64,000 nt of DNA from Selaginella moellendorffii (lineage: Eukaryota > Streptophyta > Lycopodiopsida > Selaginellales > Selaginellaceae): contig NW_003314267.1 of assembly GCF_000143415.4 (NCBI RefSeq), positions 3,347,407 to 3,411,406 of the forward strand, read 5' to 3'. Both the position numbers and the translations under genes were made by a program. The notes beneath the pieces are model-generated. The model did not search any database. It was not told the DNA's origin and worked only from the letters and a program-made list of their open reading frames with translations. This document shows positions 21,535 to 32,360 of the stretch, in pieces; positions within the stretch are counted from its first letter, which is position 1; the number at the start of each line of letters is the position of its first letter.

Positions 21535-23424
21535 TTACAAGAGCGTTGCTTCCGCGGCTTTCATCGTCCAAGCGTCCAGCCTTTTCAACCGGACAGCGTT
21601 GCTGCCGTTGTTAAAGAGAAAGAGCCGAGCAGCGTCACCCCTTGCCAGCGTTGGATACACTCTGGAAGTGATGCTGATCTTCCCGCCCTGCGCAAACGTC
21701 TCCACCACCGAGTTGTCCACCAGAACTCGCAGCTCCAGCACCTCCACCTCCGCCTTCGCCACCTTGCGAAACACGGTTGGATCATCCAGGTGGACGAAGG
21801 CTCCATGCAAAGCAGCAGCGGACAGATCTTCCTCGGGATGGTTTGCCAGTGATGATCGGCTGTGATCGGCACAGACTAGAGCAACAGGGCCCTTTCTGGA
21901 TCTCCCGAGGTGGAAGAAGATGGCGGTGTGCTCGGCGAGATCTCCAGTGGCCAGCACCAGCAATCCAAACGGTCCCAGGATACCATTCACTCGAGCTCCT
22001 TTCTTCCGGCAGTGCGCGGCCGCGTTGCCAGTGCTGCTAAACTCGACGTCGAAGTTCTCCATGCTCATCTGGGTGGTGAGATCTGGAAGCTCGAAGACGA
22101 GCTCCGCGTCCAGTTGCGGAAGAGCGTCTCCTCCAACTTGGATCACGGCACCCGGCTCCAGCGTGACATCGGCCATGTGGATCCCGGGACCGATTCGCAA
22201 GCTCGCGAGTTCGTCCACTGGAAGCTGGAGTAGCAGTTCCTCCTCGTCTTCGTCGCTACCGAGCCACAACTTTCGAGGAATGCTTTGGACGGGAGGAGCT
22301 CGAGCCGCCACCTTGCTGGGAGGATCTTCCGGGAGCAACGCCCAGAGCACTCGACGATCCTTGTCAGTGTCCGCGAAAGATTTGGAGGCGAAGAAGCTGT
22401 TGCCGTGATCGTAGCGGAGCCCAAGAGTTCTTCCAGCTCCATGGTCGTCGTCTGGAACAAAGCTCCCATTCTCTGAGAAGTATCTCCCCACGGCATAGCT
22501 GTCGGATCCAAAGGTGGCGGCTGGGTCATCGCGCAAGCTCGCCTTGACGACGTGCTTGCTCTCGGAAACCTGGAAGAAATCTGGAGATTCCAAAATCCCA
22601 GCTCCTGGCATTCGCAGCAGTGGTGTCTCCAGCCTCTTCCACTCCCCGTCCAGGAAATCGTTGCTCCAGTAGACCAATCCAACGCCATCGCTGGCATTCT
22701 CGCCGCCAAGAAGGATCCGCCAAGAAGAATCCCTCCACGCGCTGCTTGGATCTCTCATCGCCACCCTTCCTCCTGCTGGAATGAGAGGGTTTTGGGCGAT
22801 CTTCTTCCAGTGCTTGAGCATGGCGTCGCCTGGATCGACCGGGACAGCGGCATTCTGTGTGGTGGCGCCATCGCTGGAGATTCCAGTGTAGAGGATCACG
22901 GGACCCTGTACGAGAAGCGTCATGGATCCGCCAAGAATTCCTTGCTCGTCGTACCTCTCTGGCCCGGGATCCAGCGCCGTGGGGAGATGCGTCCAGTGGA
23001 GGAGGTCCTTGGCGATGGCGTGGCCCCAGGAGCTCTGGTTCTTGCTCTTGGACGACGATGGAGTGGTGAATCGGTAGAAGAGATGGTAGAATCCGCGATA
23101 GAACACCGGGGCGTTTGGACTGATCATCCAGATGCTGCTGTTTGTGGGCGCCTGGAAGTGAAACCCCAGCACCATTGCTGCTCCATCCCGGGCCGATCCA
23201 GCGGTGTGGAATCCAATGCCGGGCGCACGGAAGAGAAGCGCGATTCCTCCAGCCGAGATCGCGGCCAGGAGAACGAGCAGCGACACCCAGAGGAGACGCG
23301 ACCTCGGCAGCGGGTGCGGAATCGGTCGATCCTCGTCCTCTCCGCGCTGCTGGACATCAAACGCTCTCAAAATGCGCGGCGCTGTGGAAGCGAGGAATGC
23401 GTGCTCCTCCTCTTCCTCCGCCAT
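21535..23424 (-). CDS. Vacuolar-type GH32 acid invertase-like protein, probably non-catalytic
   Basis: A single-exon frame of 629 residues. The N-terminus has the vacuolar invertase layout: acidic cytosolic tail, HPLPRSRLLW, one membrane anchor (about 44-65), then the GH32 five-bladed propeller and a beta-sandwich. Readable family motifs are WGHAIAKDLLHW (133-144), RDP (224-226) and ESPD (279-282, where WECPD holds the acid/base Glu). Near the C-terminus are VVETFAQGGK and ITSRVYPT. The first and most important motif is altered: WMNDPNG is WMISPNA (99-105), so the nucleophilic Asp is Ser. In plants the DPN triplet normally comes from a 9-base mini-exon; here there are no introns. The frame is otherwise clean, suggesting constraint on a non-hydrolytic function. 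It is convergent with the PPR gene at 21,281. Confidence 0.88.
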   Translation of the reverse strand: MAEEEEEHAFLASTAPRILRAFDVQQRGEDEDRPIPHPLPRSRLLWVSLLVLLAAISAGGIALLFRAPGIGFHTAGSARDGAAMVLGFHFQAPTNSSIWMISPNAPVFYRGFYHLFYRFTTPSSSKSKNQSSWGHAIAKDLLHWTHLPTALDPGPERYDEQGILGGSMTLLVQGPVILYTGISSDGATTQNAAVPVDPGDAMLKHWKKIAQNPLIPAGGRVAMRDPSSAWRDSSWRILLGGENASDGVGLVYWSNDFLDGEWKRLETPLLRMPGAGILESPDFFQVSESKHVVKASLRDDPAATFGSDSYAVGRYFSENGSFVPDDDHGAGRTLGLRYDHGNSFFASKSFADTDKDRRVLWALLPEDPPSKVAARAPPVQSIPRKLWLGSDEDEEELLLQLPVDELASLRIGPGIHMADVTLEPGAVIQVGGDALPQLDAELVFELPDLTTQMSMENFDVEFSSTGNAAAHCRKKGARVNGILGPFGLLVLATGDLAEHTAIFFHLGRSRKGPVALVCADHSRSSLANHPEEDLSAAALHGAFVHLDDPTVFRKVAKAEVEVLELRVLVDNSVVETFAQGGKISITSRVYPTLARGDAARLFLFNNGSNAVRLKRLDAWTMKAAEATLL

Positions 23425-23945
23425 AGCTACGCAAAAGCGAGCTCTAGATAGTGATTTGAAAACACCTTATTCCCAGTTTCTAGTATATACTGGTACTCTT
23501 AATAATAATTAAATATTTGAACGCATTATTATCAGATGACAGATTTGCGGTTTCTTGCGGCAAATCCAGGATTTTACTAGCCGATGCCGTAAGACTTGTC
23601 GTAATGGCGTATTTATATGAGCCTTCAATGCAGAAGGTATTCTCTTGTAGCGTTTTTCTCCTTCCTGAGTTTTCAGTTTTGGCTGGCATCAGTTTTGGAG
23701 GAAGATCTTCGGCAAAAGGATAGAATTGTAGATCTGAAACGCTTCACTACTCGTTGCTTTTGTTATCCTTGAGCTGGCGAACGAAGCCTGACGTGGATGA
23801 TGAAGGTCGAGGCAAACATAAAGGGCTAACAGACATTCACCCTTTTGTTTTTCCTTTAAATGTTTTCTTAACCATTAGTTAAGGTTTGGTTTTTGTTTGA
23901 GGAAGGAACTCTGGGAATATATTATAAAAACATATATATGTTACA
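23425..23945. other. Intergenic, between invertase and diterpene synthase A
   Basis: No gene is seen. It holds the invertase promoter and the 3' flank of the diterpene synthase. A homologous segment follows the truncated invertase in copy B (33,210-33,951), where it carries an insertion. Confidence 0.5.
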
Positions 23946-26900
23946 TTAAGCTTTCAAACAAAATTCAATCATGTTTTGAAGCTCTTTATTTGGGTTTCTA
24001 AAGAGATCCTGCTTTGCTTTGTTGTAGGTGAACATCATCATCCGTGCTATATCAAAGTTAAACCTTTTGATATTTTTGGGTAAATCTTTCTCAGTGAAAT
24101 AAATTTCGTTGAGTTGCTTTTTGGTTTTCTCGAGCAAACTTTGTAAGTATGCTAGTGCATCTTCTTCAGTTTCACCCGGGTGGTCTTTCATATAACAAGA
24201 AACTCCATGTGCTGATTGCCCCAGTTTCATCTCAATCTAAAAATAAAGAAAGAGATTAAAAATAATAAAAGTCAAATATAGGAAGAGAAGGAACCTTATA
24301 TGTTTGGATGTCATTGCAAATCCTAGAGATGATACTACCAAGTTTAAGAAGCTTGCTATCATAAATGATGTTTAATAACTCTTCTGTTAAATGGTCACCA
24401 CAAAATAATATGCCCATAAGTAAGTGAGTTGCAATGCCGATGCTAACTTCAGCGTTTTCCATATACTCCTCAAAACCTGGAATATATCCTTGAAGTTTCC
24501 AGCGAGCATCAATAATCCCAGATTTTATAAGTTCAGTGCCCTGTAAAGATTTATGTAAACAACCCTATTAAGCCATTGAAAAAATAAATGGAAAATACTT
24601 ACAATTGCTAAAAGGTATTTGTGGATGAATTCCGGAGATAGATTTTGATTTATTTTAGAGGCCATTTCAGTCATAACAAGAATGGTATTATAGAATTCTT
24701 GAAAGATAATCTTATATTCTTTTTGTGATAAAAAAGATGTATCCCACCTGCATGAAAATAAAGAAGAAACTGTTATTTTAACTTTTAAAAATTGATGCAT
24801 ATAACCTTTCAATCATATTTTGGAGATGATCAAGCTCTGTAATGCTTTTTGCACTATCCAAAAGATCATCAAATAAAGTGTTCATGCAGCAAGTTTTCGT
24901 GAAAAAAATTCTCAACTGGCCAAAGTTTTGCTCATGGAAAGTTGAGCAAATAACATAGTAAATATAGGGGAGCATATTAACATTAGATTTAAATCTTGTA
25001 GAAGGGATATCTTCAAAGTGCGATGAATGCCACCATCTAAATAAAAACACACCAATGAATTATTTTTGTTTAATAAAAATATTTTTTCACTTACTCCACC
25101 AATATTTTCAGCTCAGAACGTTGATATGATTGACATTGTTGAGCATACCGATTTGCAAGTTCTAAAAGTACTTTGTTATTCACATGAGGCAATCTTTTAA
25201 CAAAAGAGATGTAAGAGGAGGTTATAAAGGTTAATATGAATGTCACTTACCGATAAATAGTCTTAGCAATCCAAGGATCATCAATGCTATAGTGCTTGAT
25301 ATATGCATTATTGTAAATCCTCGGCAAGCAGTCATGAAGTGGATTTTCTAGCTCAAATGTGACCTGTAGAGATAATAGATACATCTGGATTTTCAAGCTA
25401 TCTAGATCTCATTACCTCTCCCATGAGGTTTTTCTTGGTTGCCGATGTGTGAGAGCTTTCAACATTAAGTAAATAATCGTGGGAGTACTTGAAAGTCTTT
25501 GTAAGAATCTCCTCATTCGGAAAATCAACTTGGGAAGCCCGATACAAGTGGAGCATTGCAGAGACCCCATGTGGCAATTCACCAACAAAGCAGCAAAACT
25601 TGTCTCCTGGCAGCCAGAACTGGTTGAATGCATCTGTGCGTAGTTCCGAGATTTAGATTCTTCCATCACAAAACGTTTTTGTACCTGGAGATACACTATA
25701 TCCATGCATCCGAAGGATACGGAAGGCCATTGCTGTGTCCTCGATGTCATTGACTATGCACGTAGATTCCCATCCAATTCCTTCGTTTGTCCAGAAGCTG
25801 GTGCAAACCCAAAGTAAGTACTAAAAGTATAGCAGCATTGTACCTATACAGGTAGTCAAGGACGGCTTTGATCTCATCTCTGAAGAAGAGGTCAATGCCC
25901 AAGCGCTCAATGGTGTCGACCACCCGTAAACTTTCGAAGAGATCAATAGGGTAATGACAAGAAACTGCACAGCATAGTCGATTAGTACAAAGGATTGAAG
26001 AAGACAGCGGTTTACCAGCATAGTTTTGATTTTTCATAGCTTTTTGCAAGTATTGCAACGATTTTTTGTCCTTGGTCTTCAAGTAAACACATGCGGTTGA
26101 CGAGGGCGAGCTAAAAAAGGATCCATCTTTGGACTGAAGCTTGAGGATCTTTTGCCAGTCAATCTCAAGACCTTGAAGGCCCTCCAAGGAGTATAGCAAC
26201 GTGGTGGGAGTGGAATGGAGTCTATCCAAAGAAATCCTGGACGAACACCAAACGTTTTCAAACCAAAGATTACATAATTGAAGAACTCACTTCGCCAATT
26301 TCTCCGTGGTGGAGATCTCAAGCAACCTCGTGAACTCTGTGTCATACGGAAGCTTAAGGCCCACCCGCTTTGCTTCGTGGAGCATCATTGGAAACGTCAC
26401 CTCGAAACCTGACAAGAAATCTCCATCGGCATGGTTGAGCTTGATCATGTTCTCACGCAAAAACTTCGTGCCTGCGAAGAATCAGAGTCGAAAAACAGTC
26501 CAGGATATGACCAGAAGATCAGAAAAGAGCCATGCCTTGCGCAATGCTGTTGTGCCCGATGTCCCAGAGGTTGAGCGTGACCAGGCAAGAGAGCGTGGAA
26601 AACACTCTGTCATAGAGTTGCAAGTGACAATCATCACCCCATGATCCATCCGGAAGTTGACTGTTGATGATCCACTCCAGGGCCTCCGGGAACTCGGGAA
26701 GAGAGGAGTCGGAGTCGGACGGGATTCGGGCGACCCAGGCGGTGTCGTAAGTCGAAGGACTGATTTCCCACTTGCCACTCGCGAGTTTCATCAGCCATCC
26801 CTTCACTTCCTTGACGAGCAGAGACGTTTCTCTGTGATCAAGCTCCTCGATTCGATCGCCAGCCTGGACGTGGAGAATGCCTTGATATGGCTGCTGCTTC

Positions 26901-27179
26901 TCCTTTTCCCGCTTCTCCTGTGAACAAGTAGGAAGAAATCAGCTCCAGTCAATCTTGTAACGATGGTGCTTCGACTTACTAGAACCTCAGCTGGCTTTGA
27001 AGCACAGCAGCTAACTGCATAATTAATATAGCAGGCCAGTTTCAGTGCGAAGCTAGTTTGATGAACTTACCTTTCCGAAACCGATTCGGCTGTGCGTTGC
27101 TCTTGAGATTAGTGCCTCCAAATAACTGGAGGCTTCCACCGCCAGTGCGTTGAAAGCTGCTGAGCAAAACCTTTGACAT
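23946..27179 (-). CDS. Bifunctional class II/I diterpene synthase, copy A
   Basis: Fourteen exons join with consistent phases into 834 codons with no stop: 27179-27071, 27014-26980, 26917-26536, 26471-26291, 26236-26016, 25964-25844, 25797-25685, 25633-25416, 25363-25251, 25193-25095, 25036-24806, 24747-24603, 24540-24295 and 24236-23946. Residues 1 to about 45 form a Ser/Arg/Asn-rich plastid transit peptide. The gamma-beta half has YDTAWVARI and QLPDGSWGD; the class II acid motif is DIED at 367-370 instead of DxDD. The class I half has DDLLD at 587-591 and NDIQTYKIE at 732-740, a complete metal-binding pair. Such plant enzymes cyclise geranylgeranyl diphosphate in plastids through a bicyclic diphosphate. 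Product is unknown. Intron 3 uses a GC donor. Paralog B lies about 10 kb away. Confidence 0.92.
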
Positions 27180-27499
27180 TGCAAAAACTTTGCCTTCTTG
27201 CTAGAATATAAGCTTTTCCAGCACTGCTGAAGTTTGTGGATCCAGGGAAGCGTTGAAGAAAAATTTAATATCCCCAGGAGCCTAAAGAGTTTTATATTGC
27301 AAGCTAACACCTTTGCCTCCACACGTCTGTTTCCATAGATTGGATGGTCAATCCTCTCGTGTCTAATTTGAGGTCTGCAATTGTAGGCTAACATCGTCAA
27401 TAGCAGAGGCCCTTGAAAAAGGTGGACATCGACATGGTCCGTCAAAGCCATTGAAAGATCTCGCCCCACAGGAAAAAGATGGGCCACCGAGTTGGGCTA

Positions 27500-28010
27500 T
27501 CTCGACGAATTCTTCTTTGAACCGCCCCTAAGCCTTTTTTCAAAGTCTCTTCCGGAGTTTCCGGCAAGTGCTTGAATAAAATGCTGTTCCAAGAGACCTC
27601 CTCAGATGTTTATTTCGCCTTATGTCTCTTCCGTACGCCATGATTGTGTCCCTGAAACTAGATGTACAGTCAAAGATGCGTTTTGCATCTTCCAGATGAC
27701 CTTGGAGCGTGTCTTTTGGCCTCCTCCAAATGCCCGTTCAAGTCATCACAAGCTTGCGAATAAGGATCGCGGTGGAATCAAAGACCACCTTTACCGTACA
27801 TCATTGCATTCGAACTTTGCCAGATGCCGTTGTCTGTCTCTTCCATACGCAACTGAAACTAGATGCATAGTCAAAGTTGCGTTTTGCATCGTCCAAATGG
27901 AGCGTGTCTTTTATCAAGTCAAAGAAATTCTTGGCCTCTTCCAAATGGCTTGTGGAAGAAGGATTGTGGTGCTTTACCATAGCACTACTGCGGCCGTGTG
28001 TATGAAAGCC
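27500..28010 (-). pseudogene. PLS-type PPR fragment, copy A
   Basis: Minus-strand pieces read like PPR repeats of the plant PLS class (HLEEAKNFFDLIKDTL, LDDAKRNFDYASSF, and further left DAKRIFDCTSSFRDTIMAYG) in different frames. Two similar blocks of about 90 bp are present in tandem. No start, transit peptide or C-terminal domain is visible. A shorter version sits at the same place in copy B. Confidence 0.55.
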
Positions 28011-28079
28011 CTTGGTGCAAATAGAATTGCACTCATACAACGTTATTAGAAATCATTTAGCTGACAAGTTAACTCCTTG

Positions 28080-28685
28080 TCAAGTTCTAATGTAAGCTGT
28101 TCCTGACTTGATTTGAATGCCTCTCAATCTCTCCATAAACTCCAGAGAGTGTTCTTCTTTCTTCCTCTTCTTTAGCTCCTGTTCTTGCTTCTTTAGCTTC
28201 TTCTCTTGCTTCCTTTTCCCCGGTTTTACATGGTGGAACTTATGTGAGAACTGCCGGAAGGCTTCCTTGGGGGTCAGCTGCATCAAACATAAAGTAAAAT
28301 CAGAAAGTAAATAGAACAAAAACTTACAGTTCGGCCATGCTCATCGCGGTGGTCCAAGTTGAATTCGAATTTACCATTTTCTGGTGTCCTTTTGTCTCTG
28401 CTTCTTCCAATCCATTCGCCTCTAGATTCCTTCAAGCTCCCATTCTCTCGAAAAAATTGAAGAACGCCAGCCAGTCCTTTCCCTACGTGATCCTCTTTTG
28501 TTGGCAGCAAAGATTTGAAATCCATCCTGCTGTAGGCTTCTTCATCTCTAGTAGTAGCTGGTAGATATCAAATATAAGAACAGTGAAAATTGGAATCAAA
28601 TCACATGCTTACCTTCGTGATTCTGCTGTAGACCCGAGCAAAACTCCTCAATCTCTGTCAATACAACCTTTGGAGGTTCTTCCAT
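28080..28685 (-). CDS. SART1/DOT2 C-terminal domain fragment gene
   Basis: Three exons (28685-28613, 28557-28328, 28277-28080) splice in phase into 166 codons. The sequence is the C-terminal part of the tri-snRNP splicing factor SART-1 (plant DOT2, yeast Snu66): KGLAGVLQFFRENGSLKE, DEHGRTLTPKEAFRQFSHKFH, then a Lys/Glu-rich helix after KPGKRKQEKK and ERLRGIQIKSGTAYI. Full SART-1 has about 800 residues, so the Arg/Ser-rich and central regions are missing. The frame is open and all splice sites are canonical, so a short product is possible, but it is more likely a truncated duplicate of a complete SART1 gene elsewhere. Confidence 0.65.
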
Positions 28686-28703
28686 GCTTGCCCTAGTATA
28701 AAA

Positions 28704-29160
28704 TTACAGAAACTTAAATAGTAGTCGTGCAGGAGGTATATTCTCACTTAAACTATTCTCGTATATTCCATTGTATTCAAAACCTAAGAGAGTTTCTCTC
28801 AAGGCAGAAGCATGCCATTCCTCCGGGTCCTGATTGACACGAAGAGCGTACTCGATAATGGAACGCGCCATATCAACCTCATGCTTCCACAGTGGCTCGC
28901 TGAGACGAACGGTTTTGCCCTGCTCACGAAGAGGCTTAAGCCTCCACTTCCATGTCAGGACGCGCAAGCAGACCTGTGTAATTACTCTTGCCCTTGCCTT
29001 CCATCCAAACCACCCCGAGGTACACATTCACGGCGATTTCTACCTGGACAACGAAGTTAGTGAAACAACAATGGAACACCACAGTACCGTTTTCGTCTGC
29101 TCGCGGAAGCTTCTGATGCGCATGGCCTTGGTCGCTTTGTCACCGTCAGTTGGATAGAAG
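28704..29160 (-). pseudogene. Unidentified coding-like block, copy A
   Basis: An open minus-strand frame ends at 28,704 and reads VCLRVLTWKWRLKPLREQGK, then TVRLSEPLWKHEVDMARSII and EYALRVNQDPEEWHA. A possible 52-base intron and a short upstream exon precede it, but no convincing start is found. The family is not recognised. In copy B the same block has a 22-base deletion that shifts the frame (40,385-40,790). Confidence 0.35.
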
Positions 29161-29176
29161 CGTATCGCTCGAGACG

Positions 29177-29690
29177 TTAAAAGCCATCCCAGAAGAGAGC
29201 GGAGCTCCAGTCACCGCTCGGGCCTTTGTCTCGGATAAGCGTCCGGAGCAACATCAGCTGCGAGCAAGGGACACTCGTAAAAACACGAAGAAGACTCGTA
29301 AGACTTCTTTACATACCTGCCCAGACGTTTCCTTGAGGGGAAGAAGCCATCGGAAGAGACTTATCACGTCGCTGAACGAGAGTGTTTTCAGCACCTATTG
29401 ACGAGGTTGTAAATATTTGTCACTCACGCTCCCTGCAGATACCTTACCTTCGGAATTAAACTCTCTATCGAGCTGCCCAACTCACACCGGACGCTCGTCC
29501 CTTCCAGCTCCAGAACCTCCAGAATGCTCTACAGGAAAGAAAAGCATATTAGAATGTTATAAAACGTAAAATCCTCAGCTCACGTAGAGAAGTTCGTTGC
29601 TCACGGTGGCTAAGCTCTGGACCTAACATCGTTGAAAAGCCTAGATGGAGATACCCCTCTCGAGGTATCCCAAGCACCGGGACGTAGAGT
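29177..29690 (-). pseudogene. Truncated unidentified gene, copy A (C-terminal exons only)
   Basis: Contains the last exons of the gene better preserved at 40,809-42,283: an exon ending at a good GTGAGC donor near 29,583, then SILEVLELEGTSVRCELGSS, then VLKTLSFSDVISLFRWLLPL, then LMLLRTLIRDKGPSGDWSSA to a stop at 29,177. About 1 kb of upstream exons and the shared promoter are deleted: sequence matching 41,335 in copy B joins directly to sequence matching 42,326. It cannot encode the full protein. Confidence 0.65.
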
Positions 29691-29741
29691 TTTGGCGGGA
29701 GTTTTAATTCTCAAGGGTCTTCCTTTAGGGTTCTAGAGCTC

Positions 29742-31707
29742 ATGGCGACGATCGTGCTCACGCGCGAGGAAGCGAAGATTCTCGACGCTCTCCGTCTGGC
29801 GATCCGTAAATGCGACTTGAAGACCGAGGTGAGAGTGGCGGGCGGATGGGTGCGCGATAAGGTCTAGATCATTTAGCTTGAATCGTTCTAGCTCAATTCA
29901 ATTCGCGCAGCTCCTTGGCGTCGAGAGCCACGATTTGGATATTGCGCTGGATGGTATGACTGGGCAGCAGTTCTGTGATCGTGTGCTCCCGTGCTTGAGG
30001 AAGACCGATCCTTCGTGTTCTTACAAAGTTATCAAAAGGTTTGTGTGTCTAGAGCTTGTTATTTTTCTAACAACTGGAATTTACATGTTGTAGCAATCCA
30101 GAACGATCCAAGCATTTAGAAACGACCAAGCTGGAGATCCTGGGTGGAGAGCTTGATGTTGTTAATCTCCGATCCGAGACCTACTCCAACGATTCCAGGA
30201 TCCCAACATCAATGGTACTATGGCCCTTTTGATTTTCACTCGACTTCCTCTTGTTCTTACGCTCTTTTCCTTCTTGCTAGAAATTTGGAACACCTTCCGA
30301 AGACGCTTACCGGAGAGATCTCACGATCAACAGCCTCTTCTACAACGTTGCGGCTGACAAGGTTGAGGACTTCACTGGTCGAGGTTTGTGTATATTTCAT
30401 CTTTCGATTCTTTCCACAACTGTGTTGGCCAGGTGCAATGGACCTCAAGCTTGGAAAGATCAGGACTCCGTTGCCTCCGCTCGTTACTTTTCTAGATGAT
30501 CCATTGCGTGTCCTGAGATCCATTCGGTTTGGTCTGTGACTACTTGTCTTCACCTTAGAATTCTAATTACCTTTCTTTTTCCTGATCAGCGGCGCGCTTT
30601 AATTTTGAGCTGGACGAGGAACTGGAGTGCGTGGCATCTGCTGATTCTGTGAAGGCTGCATTCGAAACAAAGATCACCAGGGAGCGCATTTCTCAGGAGG
30701 TGGAATAACGATCTCTTGGTTTTTATTTTTCGTGTGCCTCTTACATTCGTATTTCAGATTCAAGCCATGCTCTTCGGAAAGAATCCTGCTCGGGCGATGT
30801 GCCTGCTGCACAAGCTTGGTTATTGGCCTCTGATTTTTACGAGGCCAGTGAGTGCGCAAAGGTAGTCAGTTCAGTCCCTCCTTTTCGTTTCTCGAACTCA
30901 TTTAAATCTTTGCTAGTGTGAAGGACTTTCAAGTCGTTTGCGAGACTCTAGAGTCTGTCAACATTCCTGAGGTACTTACACTGAACACTTTGGTTTTGAC
31001 TCTTTAACTTACTCAACGCAGGAAGGTGAAAGGCGTCTTGTTCTTGTTGCTGGGATTCTCTATCCATTCAAGAAAGAAAACGATACAGTTTTGGGCTCGA
31101 TGGCCGAGAGAATAGGATTAAAAGCAATGCTTAAAAAGGTACACGTTCTATACATTTCCTTCCTCTCTTGAACTGTCTCGTGTACCAGGTGAAAGCATTG
31201 TACAAAGCAATTGGAAATACCTTCGTGCAAGATTGGTATGAGTTGAACAAATGTACACTTTCTGGAGGATTACCTTGTCTTTTCAACGAAAGTTTTCGAG
31301 TAGAGGCCGGCCTAGCCTTCAGAGACAGGGACTTCAGCTTGTCAGCTGCTGCTTTATTTCTCTCCGTGCCAGCCCCTAGCGTCCAGCAGAAAGACGTGTT
31401 TAACGCTATTCTAAAAAGCATCAGCTTATCTGGTAAGAAGTAGTAGATTTTTTCGTTTTCAATATTCAATACTTTTTTCAGGATTGTTAAATTTAAAACC
31501 TCTGCTCACGGGGAACGATCTCAAACTCGAATTTCACATTGTTAGCGGTCCGAGAGTGGGTGAGCTGGTAATTCTTTGAACCTTCCATTCACAAGATATT
31601 ATCGAATGGTTGTTTTACAGAAAGAAGCTATGTTTATATGGCAGCTACGAAATCCTAGTGGGACCAAACCAGAGTGTATCAGATATTTACGAGAATTATT
31701 CATCTAA
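29742..31707 (+). CDS. CCA-adding tRNA nucleotidyltransferase, copy A (intact)
   Basis: Twelve exons close in phase into 457 codons plus stop: 29742-29861, 29911-30038, 30094-30214, 30281-30383, 30433-30531, 30590-30699, 30758-30861, 30917-30971, 31022-31138, 31189-31432, 31482-31567 and 31621-31707. It is a class II nucleotidyltransferase that adds CCA to tRNA 3' ends. Visible motifs are [10 protein letters not shown] and the catalytic DLD of SHDLDIAL, then [15 protein letters not shown] and [20 protein letters not shown], and the primer-template motif [16 protein letters not shown]. The N-terminus is not clearly an organellar signal, so targeting is uncertain. Its upstream region is shortened because the divergent neighbour and presumed shared promoter were deleted. 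Copy B keeps that promoter but has a damaged coding region. Confidence 0.92.
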
Positions 31708-31908
31708 GGAGTCAAACACACAACTTGGGAATGAATCGTGCTGTAATTATCAATAGAACGAAAGGTAAAAAGTTGTGATTTTAACTGTGGCTAAGTTAAT
31801 ATTTTTTTCAAGTATCGCTAAGGTTTCTGTTGCTTATAGTTGTTTGCTATTAACGTTTCTTCTATTTTACGTAGTTCGCTCTATGGTACTATCTACATGA
31901 GATCAAGC

Positions 31909-32360
31909 TTATTGCCACTCTCGCAAGTCCCAGCGATTGGTTAGCAGCCTTTTGACGTGGTCGCCCAGAAGTTTCTTCCCTTTCTCGAGCTTCTCTCGCA
32001 GCGCTTGGACTGATTTTTGCAGAGCAGCCACGGGAGAAGGCTCGATGCCAACACGTCGCAGTACATTATCGTGACCACCGCTTCGACGCGTCAAGACGAG
32101 GAAAGGATCACCTGTGATCACCATGAGCTCCAACAGGTCTTTTTCCAGATCTTTGGGCGTAGAAACCGTTTCCTGTAACTTCTGCTTGATCTCCCAAGGC
32201 AGCACGTCCAGAACGGGAGAACGTCAGCACTCCAAAAGTTTACCTCTGATACCGAGGAGGACTTTCACCAGCTCAAGAACGAGCTCCTTGCTCCTGCGCA
32301 GCCACTCCACGAAAAAGTCTGGCCTTGCTAAAAGCAACGAGATGCAAATCCTGCCGATGG
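31909..32360 (-). pseudogene. 3' fragment of the dual-helicase gene
   Basis: Matches the C-terminal coding sequence of the helicase gene at 44,521-45,510 in the same orientation (LRREKLEKG-type helix, GDHVKRLL, NRWDLREWQ stop). An internal segment of about 525 bp, including the last intron, is deleted at about 32,027. Similarity ends exactly at about 32,360, where invertase sequence begins. This is the left partner at the tandem-duplication junction. Confidence 0.85.

Noticed and set aside
22143-23451. Large overlapping frames opposite and within the invertase gene
   Set aside because: They are shadow frames of a GC-rich gene; only the minus frame ending at 21,535 shows GH32 motifs.
26306-26644. 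Plus-strand frames inside the diterpene synthase genes
   Set aside because: They are antisense to exons 3 and 4 of the synthases and have no family features.
31131-31469. A minus-strand frame of 112 codons repeated at 43,755-44,093
   Set aside because: It is antisense to exon 10 of the CCA-adding enzyme, which has the real motif content and splice sites.
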